Below, in pieces: positions 59,368-64,000 of a stretch of 64,000 nucleotides of DNA. Below the pieces are notes generated by a model. That model saw only the letters and a program-made list of their open reading frames with translations. It made no database searches and was not told the DNA's origin. The position numbers and the translations under genes are program-made. Source of the stretch: Hyphomicrobium sp. (GTDB lineage: Bacteria; Pseudomonadota; Alphaproteobacteria; Rhizobiales; Hyphomicrobiaceae); assembly GCA_002928955.1 (NCBI GenBank), contig PERT01000012.1, forward strand, positions 1 through 64,000. The letters are read 5' to 3'. Each line of letters starts with the position of its first letter. The first letter of the stretch is position 1.

Positions 59368-60885
59368 ATGCGCCGACCGACGACCCTGAAGGCCGCTCGC
59401 CATCCCGCCCCGTACGGCGGTGCACTATTGGCCGCGGCGGCGCTCGCCGTCATTCTGCCTGGCGGAAGCGATGCGCAGAAGAGTTTGTTCTCGGGCTCGA
59501 CCAATGGCCCGCAGTCGGTCGCGCCGGTAGCTGAAAAGCTATTTGACGCCGTGGTCAACATCTCGACCTCGCAGTCGGCCAAGAGCCCGCAGGGCGTGCC
59601 GCTGCCCAGGATTCCGAAAGATAGCCCCTTTGGCGACTTCTTCGAGGATTTCTTCAACAAGAAGGGCGGCCGCATGGCCCCGTCGGATCGCAAAGTGTCG
59701 TCGCTCGGTTCGGGCTTCGTCATCGACGGCAAGGAAGGCCTCGTGGTCACCAACAATCACGTCATCGACGGCGCCGACGAGATCATCATCAACTTCCATG
59801 ACGGCTCGAAGCTGAAGGTCGACAAGGTTCTCGGCAAGGATTCCAAGACCGATCTCGCACTACTCAAGGTCACGCCAAAGAAACCGTTGCCACAGGTGCC
59901 TTTCGGATCGTCGGCAAAGCTGCGTGTCGGCGACTGGGTGATGGCGATCGGCAACCCGTTCGGCCTCGGCGGTTCGCTCACGGTCGGCGTCATTTCAGCC
60001 AAGCAGCGGGATATCAACTCGGGTCCATACGACGATTTCCTGCAGACCGACGCGGCCATCAACAAGGGCAACTCGGGCGGACCATTGTTCAACATGGACG
60101 GCGAGGTTGTTGGCGTGAACACCGCCATCATCTCCCCGACGGGCGGATCGATCGGCATCGGCTTCGCGGTGCCCGCCGACACGGCGACAAACGTGATCGA
60201 GCAATTGAAGCAGTTCGGTGAAACCCGTCGCGGTTGGCTCGGCGTCAAGATCCAGACCATCACCGAGGATATCGCCGAGACGCTTGGGGTAAAGGAGAAC
60301 TCGGGCGCACTGGTGTCGGCTGTAACGCCTGATAGTCCGGCGGCCAAGTCGGGCCTCGAAGCCGGTGACGTTATCCTCAAGTTCGACGGCAAGGACGTGT
60401 CGACCATGCGCGGCCTGCCCAAGATCGTGGCCCAGACCCCGATCGGCAAAGCTGTTGACGTGGAGGTCCTCCGCCGCGGCGAGAAGCGCAACGTCAAGGT
60501 GGCGGTGGGCCGCTTGAGTGAGGATGACGAGAAGATCGAGGCGCCCGTCGCGAAGGTGCCCGAGCCGGTCGAAAAGACGCCGGAACGGAGCTTCATCGGG
60601 CTTACCATGACGCCGCTGACCGACGAACTCAGGGTCCGCTTCGGACTCGACAGCAAGATCAAGGGCGTGGTGGTCCTCGAAGTCGATTCGCTTAGCCCAG
60701 CCGCTGCCAAGAACATCAAGCCCGGCGACGTCATCGTCGAGGCCGGGCAAGACGCCGTGACCACACCAGACGATGTCGGAAAAAGCATCGACAAGATCAG
60801 GAAATCTGGCCGCAAGGCAGTGTTGCTCAGGGTCGAGGACGGCAAGGGCGACCTCAGGTTCATCGCGGTGCCCCTGGTGCCGTGA
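59368..60885 (+). CDS. degP: Do-family periplasmic serine protease (DegP-like)
   Basis: A 505-residue HtrA protease for misfolded envelope proteins. After a signal segment (ALLAAAALAVILPGGSDA), the trypsin-like domain has His131 in VVTNNHVIDG, Asp162 in KTDLALLKV and Ser236 in NKGNSGGPLF. Two PDZ domains follow, one from about residue 290 (RRGWLGVKIQTITED) and one from about 410 (FIGLTMTPLTDELR). The start at 59368 has TGGAGACGACC upstream. A sigma-E/ECF-type promoter is usual for such genes but could not be placed. Confidence 0.93.
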   Translation: MRRPTTLKAARHPAPYGGALLAAAALAVILPGGSDAQKSLFSGSTNGPQSVAPVAEKLFDAVVNISTSQSAKSPQGVPLPRIPKDSPFGDFFEDFFNKKGGRMAPSDRKVSSLGSGFVIDGKEGLVVTNNHVIDGADEIIINFHDGSKLKVDKVLGKDSKTDLALLKVTPKKPLPQVPFGSSAKLRVGDWVMAIGNPFGLGGSLTVGVISAKQRDINSGPYDDFLQTDAAINKGNSGGPLFNMDGEVVGVNTAIISPTGGSIGIGFAVPADTATNVIEQLKQFGETRRGWLGVKIQTITEDIAETLGVKENSGALVSAVTPDSPAAKSGLEAGDVILKFDGKDVSTMRGLPKIVAQTPIGKAVDVEVLRRGEKRNVKVAVGRLSEDDEKIEAPVAKVPEPVEKTPERSFIGLTMTPLTDELRVRFGLDSKIKGVVVLEVDSLSPAAAKNIKPGDVIVEAGQDAVTTPDDVGKSIDKIRKSGRKAVLLRVEDGKGDLRFIAVPLVP

Positions 60886-61072
60886 GCGCTGGATGTACCA
60901 GATTGAGCCAACTCTTCCACGGGGGATGGGCGCATGCGACTTCCCTCGTGACACGTGACGCTCTAAGCAGCCGGGACGCAGCATCGTGTCCCGGCACCGG
61001 CATTTGATTTCTTCTGCACCCCGCTCCAGATCAAATACCGGCGCCATAAGGAACACTAGCAACTCTATGTTT

Positions 61073-61157
61073 CTAGTGTAGCTTTTGCATCTGACGTCTG
61101 ACGTTTGAGTTCGAGTCCAACCCCAGTGGGGACCAAACGTCAGATGCTCTACACGAG
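61073..61157. repeat. Palindromic repeat (dispersed family, copy 2)
   Basis: The right arm (about 61133-61157) reads, in reverse complement, CTCGTGTAGAGCATCTGACG followed by TTTGG; this nearly matches the left arm of the element at 1825-1905. The left arm here has a CTTTT block and a duplicated CTGACGT, so the hairpin is imperfect. It lies between degP and psd within a 336-base gap that otherwise holds no gene. Confidence 0.75.
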
Positions 61158-61221
61158 CGAGCCCGCCATGGGCCGTTGGTGCTCTATCAATCATCGGCCC
61201 CGGCCGGAATGGAGACTGCCG

Positions 61222-61935
61222 TTGTCACAAGGCCATAGCCTGTTGGATACCATCTGGGACAGCTTCGTGCCGGTCCACCGTGACGGACACAAGTTCGTGG
61301 GCGCAGCATTGGCGCTGACTATTCTGTTCCTGATACTGTGGCCGCCATTAGGCTGGATTCTCGCGATTGCAACGTTGTGGGTGGCCTATTTCTTTCGCGA
61401 TCCGGACCGGGTGGTGCCGCTGCGGGAAGGCTTGGTGGTGGCCGCCGGCGACGGGCGCATCTCCTCGATCGAGCGCGTGAAACCGCCCGCCGAATTGGGC
61501 CTTGGTCCAGAGGAGCGTGTCCGTGTATCGACGTTCCTCTCGGTGTTCGACGTGCACATCCAACGCGCGCCGGTGCCTGGACGCGTGGTGCGCGCCATCT
61601 ACGTTCCGGGCGCTTTCCTGAACGCCGCCCTCGACAAAGCCAGCGAAGACAATGAGCGCCGTGCGCTGGTTATCCAGCCGCCGGCGGGGCCGGAAATCGC
61701 GGTCGTGCAGATCGCCGGGCTGGTCGCGCGCCGCATCGTGACGTTCGTGCATGAAGGCGATAATCTCGGCATCGGCCAGCGCTACGGGCTGATCAGGTTC
61801 GGCTCGCGCGTCGACGTCTATCTGCCGCCGGGCAAGACGGCACTCGTATCCGTCGGTCAGCTGACCATCGGCGGTGAAACAATCATTGCCGATTTGAAGA
61901 GCATGGAGCCGGAGCGGGAAGCGCGCAGAACCTGA
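61222..61935 (+). CDS. psd: Phosphatidylserine decarboxylase
   Basis: A 237-residue (from TTG 61222) inner-membrane enzyme that decarboxylates phosphatidylserine to phosphatidylethanolamine. It belongs to the short type: a membrane pair near residues 22-60 (AALALTILFLILWPPLGWIL), then YFFRDPDRVVP, VAAGDGRISSIE and FLSVFDVHIQRAPVPGRV. The self-cleavage site is in RFGSRVDVYLP, where the Gly-Ser bond gives the pyruvoyl group. GGAG lies eight bases before TTG 61222; ATG 61168 is an alternative giving 18 more residues. Confidence 0.9.
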   Translation: MSQGHSLLDTIWDSFVPVHRDGHKFVGAALALTILFLILWPPLGWILAIATLWVAYFFRDPDRVVPLREGLVVAAGDGRISSIERVKPPAELGLGPEERVRVSTFLSVFDVHIQRAPVPGRVVRAIYVPGAFLNAALDKASEDNERRALVIQPPAGPEIAVVQIAGLVARRIVTFVHEGDNLGIGQRYGLIRFGSRVDVYLPPGKTALVSVGQLTIGGETIIADLKSMEPEREARRT

Positions 61936-61991
61936 AATCGGGCGTCGGCGATCGGTCCGGCATTCCACAGGAGGGCAACCAGGAGGGCAAC

Positions 61992-62951
61992 ATGGACCCC
62001 GTCATCCCCAGGCTTGAAGCAGAGACCCGCCGCCGGCGGCGGCGCCCGCTGTTTCGACATTCGCGCGTTCCCGTGCGCATGCTGGTGCCCAACTTTTTCA
62101 CGCTGATGGGTCTTTGCGCCGGTCTGACATCGATCCGCATGTCGATCGAGGGTCGCTATGAGTTAGCGGTCGCCCTGATCGTGTTCGCGGCACTTCTCGA
62201 CGGCATCGATGGGCGTGTTGCGCGTTTGCTCAAGGCGTCCTCGCGGTTTGGCGCCGAACTCGACAGCCTCGCCGATTTCGTGGACTTCGGCGTGGCGCCG
62301 GCCTTCCTGATCTTCACCTGGGGTCTTTCAGCCCCGAAGAGCCTGGGCTGGATCGCGGTGATGATCTTCGCGCTTGCCGCGGCGCTTCGGTTGGCCCGCT
62401 TCAACGTTGCGACCGAAGAAGAGCGGCCGAAGTGGCAATCCAACTTTTTCACTGGCGCACCAACTCCGGCCGCAGCGATCGTCGTTCTGCTGCCGGTCTA
62501 TCTCGACCAGCTCGGCGTCGATGGCCTGCGCTCGGGGGTCGGCTTCAATGCCGTGCTGGTCTACGTGCTGCTCATTGCGACGCTGATGGTCTCCACCATC
62601 CCGACCTACTCGGGCAAGCTACTTGGAGAGCGCATTTCGCGGGATATGGTGCTGCCGCTGTTCATTCTCGCCGTGGCGCTGGTGGCGATGCTTCTGACCT
62701 ACCCCTACTCGACATTGTTGGGGCTCACGGTGCTCTATATCGCCTCGATACCGCTGAGCTGGCGGCGGTACCGGGCCAAGAGTGCAGCGGATGTGGACGC
62801 CGCAGAGGCGGCATCGCGCGTCGATGCTATGGGGACGTCGTCGCTTACTCCGTCGACGCAGTCCTCGCCATCTTCGCAAACGCCGGCATCCGCTTCAGGC
62901 GAGCGGGGCCGCGTGGTCGAAATCCGGCCCGGCGGCGAGCCCAGGATGTGA
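61992..62951 (+). CDS. pssA: CDP-diacylglycerol--serine O-phosphatidyltransferase
   Basis: A 319-residue membrane enzyme that makes phosphatidylserine, the substrate of the Psd encoded 56 bases upstream. The CDP-alcohol motif reads DGIDGRVARLLKASSRFGAE, then LDSLADFVDFG. About eight helices run to residue 260. A Ser/Thr/Pro-rich C-terminal tail of about 45 residues is hydrophilic. The psd-pssA pair supplies phosphatidylethanolamine. Confidence 0.93.
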   Translation: MDPVIPRLEAETRRRRRRPLFRHSRVPVRMLVPNFFTLMGLCAGLTSIRMSIEGRYELAVALIVFAALLDGIDGRVARLLKASSRFGAELDSLADFVDFGVAPAFLIFTWGLSAPKSLGWIAVMIFALAAALRLARFNVATEEERPKWQSNFFTGAPTPAAAIVVLLPVYLDQLGVDGLRSGVGFNAVLVYVLLIATLMVSTIPTYSGKLLGERISRDMVLPLFILAVALVAMLLTYPYSTLLGLTVLYIASIPLSWRRYRAKSAADVDAAEAASRVDAMGTSSLTPSTQSSPSSQTPASASGERGRVVEIRPGGEPRM

Positions 62952-63194
62952 TCGGGAACGGCCCGCGCGAAAAAGGCGCCAACGTCGATGCATTCGCAGC
63001 TGATAGGCGAGATCGAACTGTCATGATGGATCTGGCGGGGCAGCCCGTGCGGCAGCTGTTGCCCGGGACATTCGCTACCGGCGATCGCCTGGCCCGAGGA
63101 CCCGCGCGACGGTCGTGCCATCGGACACCGGTGGACGGCGCAACGGCTGGCACACACATCCCGCCAAGCCGCGGTCACAGTCGGTCTTCGGCAA

Positions 63195-64000
63195 CTACCC
63201 CTTTGGCGACGGACCGCGACCCTGATCCTTTTGCGCCGGACCCTTTGGCAGGTCCTTCGAGGCGTCCTTGCCATCCTTGACTTGGCCCTTGGGCGGCGTG
63301 CTCTCGCGCAGGGGTGCGGTCTCGGTTGGCGTTGCTGATTTCACGTCCGCCCGCGGCCAGCCGAGATCGTCGGCTCGCCCCGGCTTGGGCGTCAGCCGTT
63401 CACCTTTCACGAGCACGCGGAAGAACGGGGTTTGCGTGGGAGAGATGCGCTGGCGGCCCCCGCCTTGGCTACTCGTGCCTGAAGGCGTGACGGAACTCAT
63501 CACGGTCAGACCTCCCGCGATCTGGTCGATGAGCGTCTCACCCATTTGGGACGGCTTGTCAGGACTTTCGCGGCGCGTAACGAGGGCCACCACGGAAGCC
63601 GGGATAGCGGGTCGCACGATATCGAGCTGCACGATCTCTTCGCGGCCTGAGGCCCCGAGGGTCCGCAGGTTGATCCTGCCATTGTCCGCCTTCTGCTCCC
63701 CGCCGGCCCCAGTGGTGCCACCCGCGGGCGCCACCGCCGGGCCTGGCTTCAATCCGCTGGCCCGGTTCTGGCGGGCAGCCTCATCGGCGCGAACGCGGGT
63801 TGCCTCCCTCGCCGCCGCCTCACGCTTCTCTTGATTGATCTTTTCCTGTTCCGCCGTTCCACCGGCCAAGGGAATGCTGCGCTCGGACTTGGCCTGCGTG
63901 AGGTCGCGATTGAGCTCGCGCTCGACGAAATGGGCAAGCTTGCGGTTGCCGGCACCGGTGAAATTGATGCCGTCGCCCTCGCGCAACAGGCGGATCTTTC
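63195..64000 (-). CDS. DUF459 (SGNH hydrolase-like) protein, 3' part, runs off the window
   Basis: About 268 C-terminal residues are seen; the gene starts beyond 64000. The first visible part (RLLREGDGINFTGAGNRKLA, then HFVERELNRDL) is the C-terminal block of the SGNH/DUF459 family, where the DG-x-NF-T-x-AG box includes the catalytic-site region with the His position replaced by Asn. A long low-complexity tail follows: Lys/Glu/Ala-rich, then Pro/Gly/Lys-rich ending KDQGRGPSPKG. Such tails are common in this family in alphaproteobacteria. Confidence 0.8.
   Translation of the reverse strand, partial: KIRLLREGDGINFTGAGNRKLAHFVERELNRDLTQAKSERSIPLAGGTAEQEKINQEKREAAAREATRVRADEAARQNRASGLKPGPAVAPAGGTTGAGGEQKADNGRINLRTLGASGREEIVQLDIVRPAIPASVVALVTRRESPDKPSQMGETLIDQIAGGLTVMSSVTPSGTSSQGGGRQRISPTQTPFFRVLVKGERLTPKPGRADDLGWPRADVKSATPTETAPLRESTPPKGQVKDGKDASKDLPKGPAQKDQGRGPSPKG

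Noticed and set aside
59995-61194. 399-residue minus-strand frame across degP and the repeat
   Set aside because: Antisense to degP, no domain, crosses a palindromic repeat.
1-64000. tRNA or rRNA genes
   Set aside because: No cloverleaf with a GTTCRA arm and CCA-type acceptor end, and no rRNA-like block, was recognised by eye; a dedicated tRNA scan could still find one.

Overview
The window is GC-rich, gene-dense DNA from an alphaproteobacterium, most likely of the order Hyphomicrobiales (Rhizobiales). The reasons are the family mix: DUF2853, a DUF459 SGNH protein, an Omp25/31-type barrel, GumB/Wza-like export with a BBP2-type barrel, and a glycerate dehydrogenase that reads like the Hyphomicrobium enzyme. 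TRAP and Tct transporters and GC-rich palindromes built on CCTCTCCCC fit too. Genus cannot be settled from the sequence alone. No rRNA, tRNA, CRISPR array or intact insertion sequence was seen.

Layout: 0.2-5.5 kb holds an orphan TRAP-like binding protein, a DUF2853 protein and a single-chain indolepyruvate ferredoxin oxidoreductase. 5.7-10.6 kb is a compact five-gene signalling locus: a coiled-coil protein, a membrane OmpA protein with a cytoplasmic Roadblock-like region, a Ras/Rab-like GTPase, a histidine kinase and a stand-alone receiver. This is the best candidate for an undescribed system. 10.7-15.4 kb is carbon metabolism: methylmalonate-semialdehyde dehydrogenase, a glutathione transferase, a haloacid dehalogenase-like enzyme and serine-glyoxylate aminotransferase. 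15.9-24.3 kb holds a complete TctBAC set, then a complete TRAP DctPQM set translationally coupled to an amidase. 24.5-27.5 kb has an outer-membrane barrel, hydroxypyruvate reductase, a small exported protein and a methyltransferase.

27.7-41.3 kb is an exopolysaccharide locus of the Wzx/Wzy type: export lipoprotein, outer-membrane barrel, chain-length co-polymerase with a degenerate kinase domain, priming transferase, Wzy-like ligase/polymerase, four glycosyltransferases and a flippase. A run of nine Gs sits just before the open frame of the co-polymerase. 41.6-48.7 kb is mixed: oligoendopeptidase F, an AT-richer unknown gene, a 141-bp repeat duplicated exactly 700 bp apart, a truncated Doc toxin, a sigma-54 response regulator and an FkbM methyltransferase.

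48.9-54.7 kb has release factor 3 and a cyanate uptake and hydrolysis operon (cynA, cynB, cynD, cynS). The operon is preceded by an excellent sigma-54 promoter and closed by a strong terminator, so cyanate nitrogen use is probably under nitrogen-type control. 54.7-64 kb holds envelope and housekeeping genes: argE-like deacetylase, apaG, a CDP-alcohol phosphatidyltransferase, a lytic transglycosylase, a GlcG-family protein, a DegP protease, psd-pssA for phosphatidylethanolamine synthesis, and the 3' part of a DUF459 gene running off the end.
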